Source: Mytilus californianus (lineage: Eukaryota > Mollusca > Bivalvia > Mytilida > Mytilidae). Taken from it: a stretch of DNA of 64,000 bases. The position numbers were made by a program, and so were the translations under genes. The DNA is taken from positions 99,948,140-100,012,139 of the forward strand of contig NW_026262712.1 in the NCBI RefSeq assembly GCF_021869535.1. The letters are read 5' to 3'. Positions 21,703 to 33,079 of the stretch are shown piece after piece. Within the stretch, counting starts at the first letter, position 1; the number at the start of each line of letters is the position of its first letter. Below the pieces are notes generated by a model, which ran no database searches, had not been told where the DNA came from, and saw only the letters and a list, made by a program, of their open reading frames with translations.

Positions 21703-22284
21703 TCACTTATTTACAATATTTACACTAAAAATGTCCATATGTACAATCAAATTATATACAGTTCTTCCACAATGTGCCATGATGGTTTGAATGCTCGAAA
21801 TCTCAAAAGGCCAGACTGACTTCCATGCCAAGGTGTATGTTGGTATACCAAGGACCGAAAAAATTACGTGAATCCCCAAAAATGCCATCATTTCAGGGAA
21901 GCTGGTTGGAGTCCAAACTTTGTCTGGCCTCGCGGCGATTGATCTGTCAGCGTAGGCATTGTTTTCAATCACTATTTTCTCAATAAGTACCAAGGGAAAG
22001 AATTTGTGAAAAAAATCTAATTCTTTCTTTTCCTTTTCCATTACGAAAGCCGGCCCTACGATTTCTGTAAAGTTATTTACATTTGGAGTACGTAAATTAC
22101 GTGACCATGTTTCGTCATCTAAGGCCTCCATTTCTTCTTCTGACGACTCGCTTTCTGGATCTTGGAAAGAAATATCAATCCCCACACTTTCTAACTTCAC
22201 TTTCGTCAATATCTGAGCCGTAAAACCTTCAAATTCTTTCTCATCGTCATCCGAAATAAACATGTCTAAAATCTCGTCAGCCAT
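21703..22284 (-). pseudogene. piggyBac-type transposase, N-terminal part
   Basis: ATG at 22284 has a good context (AAAGATGG). Residues 1-60 are acidic (FISDDDEKEFEG, ESESSEEEMEALDDE), as usual for piggyBac-derived proteins. Residues 75-150 match the start of the DDE_Tnp_1_7 domain: FTEIVGPAFVM, LDFFHKFFP, LIEKIVIENNAYAD, TSFPEMMAFLGIHV, and later a degraded WxxxxxF..SSIQTIM. The frame ends at codon 193, before all three catalytic aspartates. Full transposases have about 550-600 residues. A donor-like GGTGAGTT on the minus strand about 70 bp past the stop could be chance. It is a truncated relic or a domesticated fragment. Confidence 0.65.
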
Positions 22285-23123
22285 CTTTTACTATTTTTCA
22301 TTCATACATTCATATGCAAATCAGGTGTTCTAAAATTGATTATTACTCATTTACCAAACGCCTTATATGGAAAACCAGGGTATCATGTTAAAGGTTATTC
22401 ATTTCTTAAATAGGTTTTTATACGACCGCAAAAAAATTTTGTGGTCGTATATTGGTATGACGTTGGCGTCGTCGTCGTCGTCGTGGGCGTCGTAGTCGTC
22501 CGGCGTCGTCGTCCGAATACACAATGGTTTTCGCACTCTAACTTTAGTTTAAGTGAATGGATCTCTATGAAATTTTACCATAAGGTTCAATACCACAATA
22601 GGAAGGTGGGGATTGATTTTGGGGGTTATGCTACCAACAGTTAAATAATTAGGGGCCAAAAAGGGGCCGAAAATAAGCATTTTTGTAACTTCCAGACATA
22701 ACTTGTGTGTTATTGTATGGATCTCTTTGACATTGTACTACAAGATTCCATATCACAAAGGGTCGATGATGGGATTGATTTTGGGGTTAATTTCCTCGAA
22801 ATTTTAGGAATAAGGGGCCAAAAGGGGGCAAAAAACAAGCATTTTTCTAGTTTCATGACAATAACTTGTGTGTAAGTGTATGGATCTTTCTGAAATTTTA
22901 CTACAAGGTTCAATTTCGCAAAGGGAAAGCTGGAATTGAGTTTTGTGGTAATTGCCCAAAACGTTTAGTAATAAGGGGCCTAAAAAGGGGTGAAAAATAA
23001 GCATTTTTTAGTTTCTAGACAATAACTTGTGTTCAAGTGTATGGATCTCTCTAAAATTGTATTACAAGGTACCATACCACAAAGGCAAGGCTGTTATTGA
23101 GCTTGGTTTGGGGGGGAAGGGGG

Positions 23124-23160
23124 GGTGATGAATCATAGGGGGGGGGGGGGGGGGGGTCAA
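23124..23160 (+). repeat. Long G homopolymer in copy A2
   Basis: A run of about 18 G follows GATGAATCATAGG and precedes TCAAAAAAGGGG. Matching runs of 8-16 G followed by T-rich tracts occur at 15645, 16320, 18231, 23826, 25697 and 28594 in family A. The G-run lengths differ between copies, which suggests slippage. They may fold into quadruplexes. Confidence 0.7.
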
Positions 23161-25859
23161 AAAAGGGGTAATTATTTTTTTTTCGTTTAAGGAATAAGGG
23201 GAAAAAAGGTTAAAAAACTAGGGTTTCCATTTTAATAGACAAATAATTGAGTAAAGAACATTATTTAAAAGCAGTGTAAGGTTGGTAATTCAAACTCATT
23301 CAAATATCTCACCTGCACTATGTTTGAATTATGTAAATTGGAAATTTGCCAATTATTTTAGTATAATAAACTTCATTGGAAATTTGCCAATATAAAATTT
23401 TGCTGATGAAGGTTTTTTGTTTACCTTTAGTCTGACTATGATGTCATTTTCTATTTTAATAGCCTTATGATGTAGTTAATTTTTTTTTAATACTTTTATG
23501 ATGTATTTTAATGCGCTTTTATGGTTGCAAATTTATTGTTTTAATATAATAAACTCCATTGGAAATTTACCAATAGTTTGTTTATTTTTAGCTATGACTA
23601 TGATGTCATTTTCTATTTAATTTTAAGGTTACAAATTAATTTCAGTTTTAAATATTATTGTAAAATGTTTGCCCAAAACATTTATTAATAAGTGGCCAAA
23701 AAAGGGGGCAAAAATAAGCATTTTTTTAATTTCCAGACATTAACTTGTGTTCAAGTGTATGGATTTCTCTGAAATTGTACTTAAAGGTACCATACCACTT
23801 AGGGAAGTGGGTCAAAAAATTTTTGTGGGGGGGGGGATTTTTTTTCCTTTTTTTTTTCTTTAAAATTTTCCATTTTAAGTTGGTTAATTCTGATCACAAA
23901 GAGAAAGTTGGAATTGAGTTTGGGGGATAATTGCTCAAATGTTTAGGAATAAGGGGCTAAAAAAGGGGTTAAAAATAAGCATTTTTTTTTAGTTTCCAAC
24001 AATTAATTGTGTTTAAGTAATTGGATCTCTGTGAAATTGTACTGCAAGGTACCATACCACAAACTGAAGGCTGGGATTGAGTTTGGGGGGGGGCGTGATG
24101 TGTGAAAATTTTCCACTTAAAGTTGGTTAATTATTTCTGATTTAGATATAAAAGCAAATAATAATGATGTGGTTTGATTTTATCAAAAACTTAAATTGAA
24201 GTTATGTATATTGTAAATTTAGGTTACATTGGAATTTAAGAATTGGCTTTGGGGTAGGGTTATGGCTCAAACCTTTAAATAATAAGGGAAAAAAAGGTGA
24301 AAAAACAAGGGTTTCCAGGTTAATAGATAAATAAGTACAAAACATTATTTAAAAACAGTGTAAGGTTGGTAATTCAAACTCATTTAAATATCTCACTTAC
24401 ACTGCTTTTAAATTATGTAAATTGGAAATTTGCCAATAACTTTATTGTTAATAAATGCATTGGAAATTTGCCAACAATTTTAGTATAATAAACTTCATTG
24501 GAAATTTGCCAATATAAAATTTTGCTGATGAAGGTTTTTTGTTTACCTTTAGCCTTGACTATGAAGTCATTTTCTATTTTTATAGCCTTATGATGTAGTT
24601 GAATTATTTAATACTTTTATGATGTTTTTAAATGGGGTTTTATGGTTGCAAATTTATTGTTTTAGTTTAATAAACTCCATTTAAAATTTGGTAATAAAAA
24701 AAATTTTTGTTTATTTTTAGCTATGATTATGATGTCTTTTTCTATTTTACTTTTATGGTTGCAAAGAAATTTTTATTTTTAGATATTACTGTTAAATGAT
24801 GCTGATTAAGGTTTTTGCTATGTTTAGCCATGACTATGATGTCATTTTCTATTTTAATATCTGTCATGATGTATTTAAATGGGCTTTTATGGTTACAAAG
24901 GAATTTTATTTTTAGATATTACTGTAAAATGTTGCTGATTAAGGATTTTGTTTATTTTTAGCCATGACTATGATGTCATTTTTATACGACCGCAAAAATT
25001 AAAAATTTTTTGGTCGTATATTGGTATGACGTTGGCGTCGTCGTCGTCGTCGTCGTCGTCCGGCGTCGTCCGAAGACACATTGGTTTTCGCACTCTAACT
25101 TTAGTTTAAGTGAATGGATCTCCATGAAATTTCACCATAAGGTTCAATACCACAAAAGGAAGGTTGGGACTGATTTTGGGGGTTATGGTACCAACAGTTA
25201 AGGAATTAGGGGCCAAAAAGGGGCCAAAAATAAGCATTTTTGTAACTTTCAGACAATAACTTGTGTGTAAGTGTATGGATCTCTCTGACATTGTACCACA
25301 AGGTTCCATATCACAAAGGGAAGGCTGTTACTGATTTTGGGGGTAATTGCCTCAAAATTTTAGGAATTAGGGGCCAAAAAAGGGGCAAAAAACAAGCATT
25401 TTTCTAGTTTCATGACAATAACTTGTGTGTAAGTGTTTGGATATTTCTGAAATTGTACTACAAGGTTCCATATCACAAAGGGAAAGCTGGAATTGAGTTT
25501 GGGGGTAATTGCCAGAAACGTTTAGGAATTGGGGGCCAAAAAGGGGCCAAAAATAAGCATTTTTCTAGTTTCCAGACAATAACTTGTGTTCAAGTGTATG
25601 GATCTCTCTGAAATTGTACTGCAAGGTATCATACCACAAAGGGAAGGCTGGGATTGAGTTTGGGGGTGATGAATCATAAGGGGGTTCAAAAAATTTGGGG
25701 GGGGGGATTTTATTTTTTTTTATTTTTCTTTTTTTCCTTTTTTTTTTCTTTTAAAATTTTCCATTTTAAGTTGGTTATTTCTGATTTATATTTAAAAGCA
25801 AATAATAATGATATGGTAGGAGATACACACCAAACAGGATGTGTAAATTATTATATAAT

Positions 25860-26092
25860 AAGTATTGTGCAATAGCAAGAAATTTTCAATTGCACAGTAT
25901 TGCACAATAGCAAGAAATCTTCAATTGCACAGTATTGCGCAATAGCAAGAAATCTTCAATTTAACAGTATTGCGCAATAGCAAGAAATATCCAATAGCAC
26001 AATATTGCGCAATAGCAAGAAATTGTCAATTGTACAGTATTGCGCAATAGCAAGAAATATTCAATTGCACAGTATTGTGCAAAAGAAGATAC
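25860..26092. repeat. Tandem array of a 35-bp palindrome-bearing unit
   Basis: About 6.5 units of AGTATTGCGCAATAGCAAGA (then AATCTTCAATTGCAC). Each unit holds two short palindromes, TTGCGCAA and CAATTG. In some units TTGCGCAA is TTGCACAA or TTGTGCAA. Located between the G/T tract and the ~105-bp array of copy A3. Confidence 0.85.
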
Positions 26093-26119
26093 TTCGTATA
26101 AATTGCTTATTTCTTGATC

Positions 26120-27650
26120 AATTTTAATGGGGTTTTATTCTTGAATTCTTGGGGTTCTTTAATATGCTGAATCTAACCGTGTATTAAGTTTTTGGATTTT
26201 GGGCCCCGTTTTTAAATTGGTCCACATTGAGGTCCAAAGGGTCCAAAATTAAACTTTGTTTGATTTCATCAAAAATTGAATTATTGGGGTTCTTTGATAT
26301 GCCGAATCTAACCGTGTATTTAGATTTTTAATTTTGGGTCCCGTTTTTTAAATTTGTCTACATTAAGGTCCAAAGGGTCCAAAATTAAACTTAGTTTGAT
26401 TTTAACAAAAATTGAATTCTTAAGGTTCTTTGATATGCTGAATCTAAACATGTGTTTAGATTTTTGATTATGGGCCCAGTTTTCAAGTTGGTCCAAGTTG
26501 GGGTCCAAAATTAAACTTTGTTTGATTTCAACAAAAATTGAATATATGGGGTTCTTTGATATGCTGAATCTAAACATGTATTTAGATTTTAGATTTTTGG
26601 CCCAGTTTTCAAGTTGGTCCAAATTGGGGTCCAAAATTAAACTTTGTTTGATTTCAACAAAAATTGAATATATGGGGTTCTTTGATATGCTGAATCTTAC
26701 CATGTATTTAGATTTTTTATTTGTGGACCCACTATCAAATTGGTTCATATTGAGGTCAAAAGGGTCCAAAATTAAACTTTGTTTGATTTCATCAAAAATT
26801 GAATTATTGGGGTTCTTTGATATGCCAAATCTAACCGTGTATTTAGATTTTTAATTTTGGGTCCTGTTTTTTAAATTGGTCTACATTAAGGTCCAAAGGG
26901 TCCAAAATTAAACTTAGTTTGATTTTAACAAAAATTGAATTTTTGGGGTTCTTTGATATGCTGAATCTAAACATGTGTTTAGATTTTTGATTATGGGACC
27001 AGTTTTCAAGTTGGTCCAAGTTGGGGTCCAAAATTAAACTTTGTTTGATTTCAACAAAAATTGAATATATGGGGTTCTTTGATATGCTGAATCTAAACAT
27101 GTATTTAGATTTTAGATTTTTGGCCCAGTTTTCAAGTTGGTCCAAATTGGGGTCCAAAATTAAACTTTGTTTGATTTCAACAAAAATTGAATATATGGGG
27201 TTCTTTGATATGCTGAATCTTACCATGTATTTAGATTTTTTATTTGTGGGCCCGCTATCAAATTGGTTCATATTGAGGTCAAAAGGGTCCAAAATTAAAC
27301 TTTGTTTGATTTCATCAAAAATTGAATTATTGGGGTTCTTTGATATGCCAAATCTAACTGTGTTTTTAGATTTTTAATTTTGGGTCCCGTTTTTTAAATT
27401 TGTCTACATTAAGGTCCAAAGGGTCCAAAATTAAACTTAGTTTGATTTTAACAAAAATTGAATTCTTAGGGTACTTTGATATGCTGAATCTAAACATGTG
27501 TTTAGATTTTTGATTATGGGACCAGTTTTCAAGTTTGTCCAAGTTGGGGTCCAAAATTAAACCTTGTTTGATTTCAACAAAAATTGAATATATGGGGTTC
27601 TTTGATATGCTGAATCTAACCATGTATTTTGATTTTGGACATTGGACCAT
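26120..27650. repeat. ~105-bp tandem array with 523-bp higher-order repeat
   Basis: Units share GGGGTTCTTTGATATGCTGA, ATCTAAACATGTATTTAGAT and GGTCCAAAATTAAACTTTGT. A block of several units repeats with a period of 523 bp (26320-26769 against 26843-27292, nearly identical). The unit happens to lack stops on both strands, giving overlapping frames of up to 149 codons (+ and -). These have repeated identical peptide blocks and no start or domain, so I treat them as repeat shadows. A related array with the same family A tail is at 42820-43750. Confidence 0.85.
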
Positions 27651-28949
27651 AATAGGTAAATTAAAAAAAATGAAGTTCTTAGACCACATTCTTTCTGTGT
27701 CAGAAACCTATGCTGTGTCAAATATTTAATCACAATCCAAATTCAGAGCTGTATCAAGCTTGAATGTTGTGTCCATACTTGCCCCAACTGTTCAGGGTTC
27801 GACCTCTGCGGTCGTATCAAGCTGCGCCCAGCGAAGCATTTTATCTATTTTAATACCTTTATTATGTAATTTCCATTTTTAGATATTACTGTTAAATGAT
27901 GCTGATTGAGGGTTTGAATGCTGGGATTGATTTTGGGGGTAATTGCCTCCAAATTTTAGGAATTAGGGGGCAAAAAACAAGCATTTTTCTAGTTTCATGA
28001 CAATAACTTGTGTGTAAGTGTATGGATATTTATGAAATTGTACTACAAGGTTCCATATCACAAAGGGAAAGCTGGAATTGAGTTTGGGGGTACTTGCCCA
28101 AAACATTTAGGAATAAGGGGCCAAAAATAAGCATTTTTCTAGTTTCCAGACAATAACTTGTGTTCAAGTGTATGGATCTCTCTGAAATTGTACTGCAAGG
28201 TACCATACCACAAAGGGAAGGCTGGGATTGTTTTTGGGGGTAATTGTCTCAAAATGTTAGGAATTAGGGGCCATAAAGGGGAAAAAAACATGCATTTTTC
28301 TAGTTTCATGACAATAACTTGTGTGTAAGTGTATGGATCTTTATGACATTGTACTGCAAGGTTCCATATCACAAAGGGAAAGCTTGGTTTGAGTTTGGGG
28401 GTAATTGCCCTAAACTTTTAGGAATTTGGGGCCAAAAAGGTGCAAAAAACCCAAGCATTTTTCTAGTTTCCAGACAATAATTTGTGTTCAAGTGTATGGA
28501 TCTCTCTGAAATTGTACTGCAAGGTACCATACCACAAAGGGAAGGCTGGGATTGAGTTTGGGGGTGATGAATCATAAGGGGGTTTCAAAAAATTTGGGGG
28601 GGGGATTTTTTTTTCCTTTTTTTTCTTTAAAATTTTCCATTTTAAATTGGTTATTTCTGATTTATATATAAAAGCAAATAATAATGATATGGTTTGAATA
28701 GGTAAATTAAAAATTTTTAAGTTCTTAGACTACTTTCATTCTGTGTGAGAAACCTATGCTGTGTCAAATATTTAATTACAATCCAAATTCAGTGCTGTAT
28801 CAAGCTTGAATGTTGTGTCCATACTTGCCCCAACTGTTCAGGGTTCGACCTCTGCGGTCGTATCAAGCTGCGCCCCAGCGGAGCATTTTATTATTGGTTC
28901 TTTACAGGATTCCCCTTTACATTTGACCAATCGTCAGCAATGTAACAAA

Positions 28950-29100
28950 GGTATATTTGATGGATATATACGTCACTACGATTGCGCATATCTTTGTTTA
29001 CAGCGGACAATTCCGCTATCGTGAGTCTGCAGTAGTATTATTGCAGCGGATTTATCCGTCAGTAAGGAGATAAGAGATAAATTTAGCACGGATATATACG
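28950..29100. repeat. Short segment with repeated GGATATATACGTCA
   Basis: GGATATATACGTCACTACG at about 28961 and GGATATATACGTCAGTGG at about 29090, with TTTACAGCGGACAATTCCGC and GCAGCGGATTTATCCG between. Probably a small non-autonomous element or its remnant. No family assigned. Confidence 0.3.
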
Positions 29101-29725
29101 TCAGTGGTAGGGAAAGAGTTAATGAATGATTTACAGGAGACTCAAAATTGGGAAAAAGGAGAGAGCCTAAGTTTACATCCTTACCCCCAATAATGTTTCT
29201 TTGAAATGATGGAGCCACAATATCCACATTTGAGAAAGCATCAGATCAGACTCCAGCTGTAGGACACAGATTTCTGGACAAGTATCCAAGAGATGGTGCT
29301 GTTGCTAGTTTTTGGTGGTTCTGTACGGATCCATGCAAGGCTTGTGGTGCATTCTCCATGTTTCTGTTCTGGTACCACTGTGCCAGATTGAATTTCTTTG
29401 CAGGATCACTTTCTGTACTCTTTTGGTTGGCGATAGGGTTAACTGTCTTTTGGAGACCTGACGCACACTGTGCTACAGACTGCGACACTATACTAAAAGA
29501 TTATATAATGGCAGCCATGTTGTTGCCACCAACTCTGCCAAACTGCACACTTCTGGTTGATTCATTGACATTGCTCTGCGAACCACTTCTTTCATCAGCT
29601 GCAGGTTTGCACAATTTGTTTGTCACATTTGCGGTACTGTCTGAATCACATGCTCAGGGACTTCTGGAGTGTTGCATAAAAGGATTCAACACGGCTTTTT
29701 CTTGTTCACTAATATGCTGATCATT
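29100..29725 (-). pseudogene. DIRS-like gag relic (N-terminal half)
   Basis: Reading 29725 to 29100: DQHISEQEKAVLNPFMQHSR, stop, a Ser/Asn-rich linker (ERSGSQSNVNESTRSVQFGR), GGNNMAAII, stop, QSVAQCASGLQKTVN, DPAKKFNLAQWYQNRNMENA, stop, then SNVDIVAPSFQRNIIGGKDV and LFPNFESP. The last part aligns with SNVDVISPSIQKQIIDGKDF and IPNYESP of the 40-41 kb gag, so the upstream part shows what a fuller gag N-terminus looks like. It is truncated after this point by other sequence. At least three in-frame stops. Confidence 0.7.
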
Positions 29726-29759
29726 CTGAGAAATAGAGAAAAATAACTATAGGGTTAAA

Positions 29760-32110
29760 TTTAAACACAAACCTCTAAGAAAGAAATTCTCCTGGTCTTC
29801 AGAAATGATACTTGCTGCCTCCAACATCTCTTTTTTGTCGGCTTGCAATTTGCTTTGACACACCTGGTCCACATGACAGTTTCGAAGGTGTCAACATTTG
29901 ATCGGGCACAGTATTTTTTATCCTTGGCAAATATCCTATATGAGTTTTAGATAAGTGCTTATTTTCTGCAATGCCTAAAAGAGGTTTTCCATCTTTAAAC
30001 TTTTGTAAAAATTCCCCAGATCCTTAAAATTTTATTAATTGTCTCTCTTGAACATCATCTCTAACACAAAATACTATCAAAATACAAAAGACATGTCTAT
30101 AGTCTGAAGGTCTACAAGTCTTTTAATTTACTTAGTTATTTGTTTTATGGCATTGGGCTTTACCCTTCTTTCATTGCTCCTTTATGCATTAAACATTTCA
30201 TCATCAAAACATTGTTGCTTTTTTCCCCAGGCTTTAGTTCAACATTTTTTTTTTTAATTATGGAAATTGGCCTGCATGTGTATTTATTTTGTTTTGTTTT
30301 GTGAGCATGAGTATTGTTTAAATACAAATTATTCAACATGTAATATTTTTTCTTAGCATCTGCATAAAAAAGTTATTCCATTGTTCATTATCCTTGTTCT
30401 TTTGGTTTTTTTAAGATTCCTAGTAGGATTTCTGAAAAAATATTCCTGGTAGTCTTTGTTATATTTAGCAAGAATTTTGAAAATTCCTGGAAGAATTTTT
30501 GGTGTTCATTTTACTTAAATGAAGTATATATATAGGGAGAACTTGCTCTCTTTGCTTTATAAAGCTTCAACAATTGCAAAAAAATTATTTCAAATTTCGT
30601 AGAAGAGGGTAACGCAAAGATGTAACTGACACTGGTGATTGTTGTTTTAGAGAAGTTGTTGTCATCTTAAAAGATGAAAAAATATTTTATTCAGGTATAA
30701 TTATTGTTAAATGCAGGTTCATACTACTTGAAGGTGGAAATATCTCTGCTGTTAGTTTATTTTGTATAACAGATTGCAGCAAAAACAAATGAGTTCAGTT
30801 ATTTTCATTTTACAATTGTAATCTCAACTATAAACATTCTTAAAGTAGGCTGTAATTTTCATGATTTTTCTCATAGAAGTTTTTGCCTTGAAACCAGTCA
30901 TTGCCAGTAAGGAATAATGTTGGTTTTATAGATTCAAACATATAAGAAAGATTGTTGAGAATATAAATGTAAACACTTTATACTTTCGAACTTCTGTAAT
31001 TACAGTATCGACAGTATACACTCTAGATCACATACTTAAATATATATTTATAAACTCAATGATACCAGTGTAAACCAATTGTTTAATTTTTGTAATTTGT
31101 TTAAGCAAAAAGTTTTTTCAGTTATTCAGTTTTCTTTAAAAAAATTTTTTTTTAATACTTTGTATAGTTTTCTGTAAATTATAATTTATTAATATTTTGT
31201 AACAGAAGTGGTTATAATTGTTTTGTTGGTGTGGCGTTATTTCTATAGTAAGAAAATATTAAGCTAAATGTATCCTTATTGTGACTAACTCGCTTGAATA
31301 AGCTACTAAGTTATTAAACATCCATATTACTGTAGTACAACATAGTTCATATGATGAAGATAACATTATATATGCATTTCCAAATTTCCTTTGAGAAAAT
31401 TGTAAATTTCAGCCAAAACATATCCTTACAGAAAAAATAATACTTAGTTTGATATTTAATGAGCAAGTTAGCTGATGCTTTATTTCATTTTTTTTTTTAT
31501 AAAATGAAGTGACAAACTTAGTTCAGGAAGAACTCATTGGGTTCTTTCAATAAAATAAGAAGCAAAACGACAACATTGTTAATTGTTAAAATGTTTGTTA
31601 TCCTTATTAGAGATTATGAAATAATTTAAACAACGTAAATGGCAAGCTTGTTGCTGCTGACCCAAAGCATATGGTAATATTAGTTCCTGAAGTCATGATG
31701 TCAATAAAGGAATACAGATAAAATTTACTTACCAGATTGAGTTTTTGGTAGTTACATAATCAATGATGGCAGTCATGGTAAATTAAGCACAAAGGCAATT
31801 TTCACTAAACTAGGTCTAATATCTCAAACTGTTCTCTTGGTAATTTATAGGGATTTTAGATACAATATTTTTTGTAAGCTTAAAGTCAGGAAAAGAAATA
31901 AGTGATGACTTTATTTAATTTATTTATTGCAATGTGTTTGACTTATTTGACTGAAACTATATTTTGACATCAGGCTATCAGGAAGCAATAATCTAATCTC
32001 CATCTTAGTGCTGGACATTCGGATCCATTTATGTATATTATGTTTTTATTGATTTTTTTATTGGATACTATTACCATGATTACCACAAATGCTGAAGCAA
32101 TCATATCTAT
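29760..32110. other. Mostly unassigned AT-rich DNA
   Basis: Apart from the unit E copy at 30790-31110, I see no supported gene. A minus-strand stretch near 29.9-29.8 kb (MLTPSKLSCGPGVSKQIASR) looks mildly protein-like and could be an unplaced retroelement fragment. Homopolymer runs of A and T are frequent around 30.25, 31.14 and 31.49 kb. Confidence 0.4.
30790..31110. repeat. Unit E copy
   Basis: ACAATTGTAATCTCAACTAT at the left and AAGAAAGATTGTTGAGAATA, TTACAGTATCGACAGTATAC and AAGCAAAAAGTTTTTTC at the right match the copies at 20.9 and 52.2 kb. The left shared flank (GGAATGACCAAC) is missing. Confidence 0.6.
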
Positions 32111-32130
32111 AATTAGCTTCGAATAGTTCA

Positions 32131-32445
32131 TGATTCTCACTAAGGCGAGTCCATGAGTCCTGGACTCGTGAGATCTGTCTGGACTCACCATTTTCAAAAC
32201 TGGTCCAAAGATGTATCAAGATTGAAATATTTTGTATAAACTGTACACACATATCATCATTTTATAGCAAAAGTTTAAAAGAAACTGAATTTAATGTCAT
32301 TTCCTTGCTCTATTAGGTCATGGAGACTAAAATGATAAATTATATTGCAATAAAATATAACCATCTTACTGTTGAGATTCACCATGGCCAAGAATGACGA
32401 GTCCCTAGACTCGCCTTCGAAAATCCTTAGTGAGAACCCTGATAA
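32131..32445. mobile_element. Short MITE-like element with TTCTCACTAAGG ends
   Basis: TTCTCACTAAGGCGAGTCC near 32135 is inverted relative to the right end, where GGATTTT, then CTTAGTGAGAACCCTGAT occurs at about 32424-32443. The subterminal ACTCGTGAG and GACGAGTCCCTAGACTCGCC blocks are also inverted relatives. The outer right end CCCTG recalls hAT-type CAGGG ends, but the left end is decayed. No target duplication is visible. Confidence 0.45.
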
Positions 32446-32484
32446 TTGTTATAGATTTAATGTTGCCTAATTAAATGTAAAAAG

Positions 32485-32812
32485 TTGCTCGAATTCTCAA
32501 CTACTCTCTGCAGCAACATCAGGTTCAGCACTCAAAGGACCTGATGTATTGATAATCTCAGAATCAGTCCTTCTTCGAAAAATCTGTGGTAAAGCTATTC
32601 CACTTGTACTTGAATTTTCAATAAAGAACTGTTTTAACACAGATTTTGATAAAGAACTTGGTGTCTTTATCTCTTGTTTGTCTAATTCTTCTCTTAGTTG
32701 TTGTACAGTCTAGTTGGAAGGATTGTTTAAGTCTATCAGAAGTAGTTAAATTTTCATATGGAGAAGCTCAAGTCCTTCTTAAGCGAACACCTTTCCCTCT
32801 GCCAGGCATAAT
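32485..32812 (-). pseudogene. Unidentified broken coding fragment
   Basis: ATG at about 32808 starts MPGRGKGVRLRRT, then a TGA stop, then ASPYENLTTSDRLKQSFQL. After a 1-base frameshift it continues TVQQLREELDKQEIKTPSSL, LKQFFIENSSTSGIALPQIF and SGPLSAEPDVAAESS with a stop. The composition and the continuity of an LREELDKQE helix argue that it was once coding. The basic start could be a nuclear-targeting segment. No domain is recognised. A mobile-element origin is likely given the surroundings. Confidence 0.4.
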
Positions 32813-33079
32813 GTTGCAGATATATTAAGTAATCCAAGTATAATTTAAATTGAATAATAGCACTGTAAACTATATCAACTTCAAATTACTCAAACATTAT
32901 TACTACAGGAAAATACAACCAAGTATCAAAGACTTTGCATGTGTGGGTAGAAAACTTCAACCCTTGAAGCCATTTGGCTTCCCTCTAGAATGCCCCTTAT
33001 CTGTTGCATCCTCCAGATGTTTGGATAATGGGCCATTCAATTTACAGAAGCCACCAGGCTCCTTGGGTTGAATTTGAAT

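Larger units (their letters stand above)
24980..27845 (+). mobile_element. Family A copy A3, nested in A2, with two internal arrays
   Basis: Begins TTATACGACCGC with the CGT microsatellite (24983-25070) and ends CAGCGAAGCATTTTA. It has five ~140-bp units like A1, but then a 35-bp array (25860-26092) and a ~105-bp array (26120-27650) that A1 and A2 lack. In A1 the target reads GATGTCATTTTCTATTTTAA (17469-17488). In A2 the same sequence is split after CATTT, with TCTATTTTAATACC resuming at 27844. This indicates insertion between two T residues with no target duplication beyond run ambiguity. Confidence 0.85.
22415..28892 (+). mobile_element. Family A copy A2, interrupted by copy A3
   Basis: Same order of blocks as A1 throughout: the left end (palindrome and CGT microsatellite), ~140-bp units, the GGAAATTTGCCAA block, then further units and the right end CAGCGGAGCATTTTA. 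A1 and A2 look very similar over their whole length, so they share a recent origin. The segment 24980-27845 is a separate inserted copy (A3). Without it A2 is about 3.6 kb, like A1. Confidence 0.8.

Noticed and set aside
25860-26092. CRISPR-like array (35-bp repeats)
   Set aside because: The repeats are contiguous with no unique spacers, and the setting is a eukaryotic transposon. A minisatellite.
26320-27689. Repeated 107-149-codon frames on both strands
   Set aside because: They follow the tandem array's period, occur on both strands at once and have no start context or domain. Treated as repeat shadows.
28806-29024. 72-codon plus-strand frame
   Set aside because: It crosses the right end of family A into unrelated DNA and shares its start with every family A tail.
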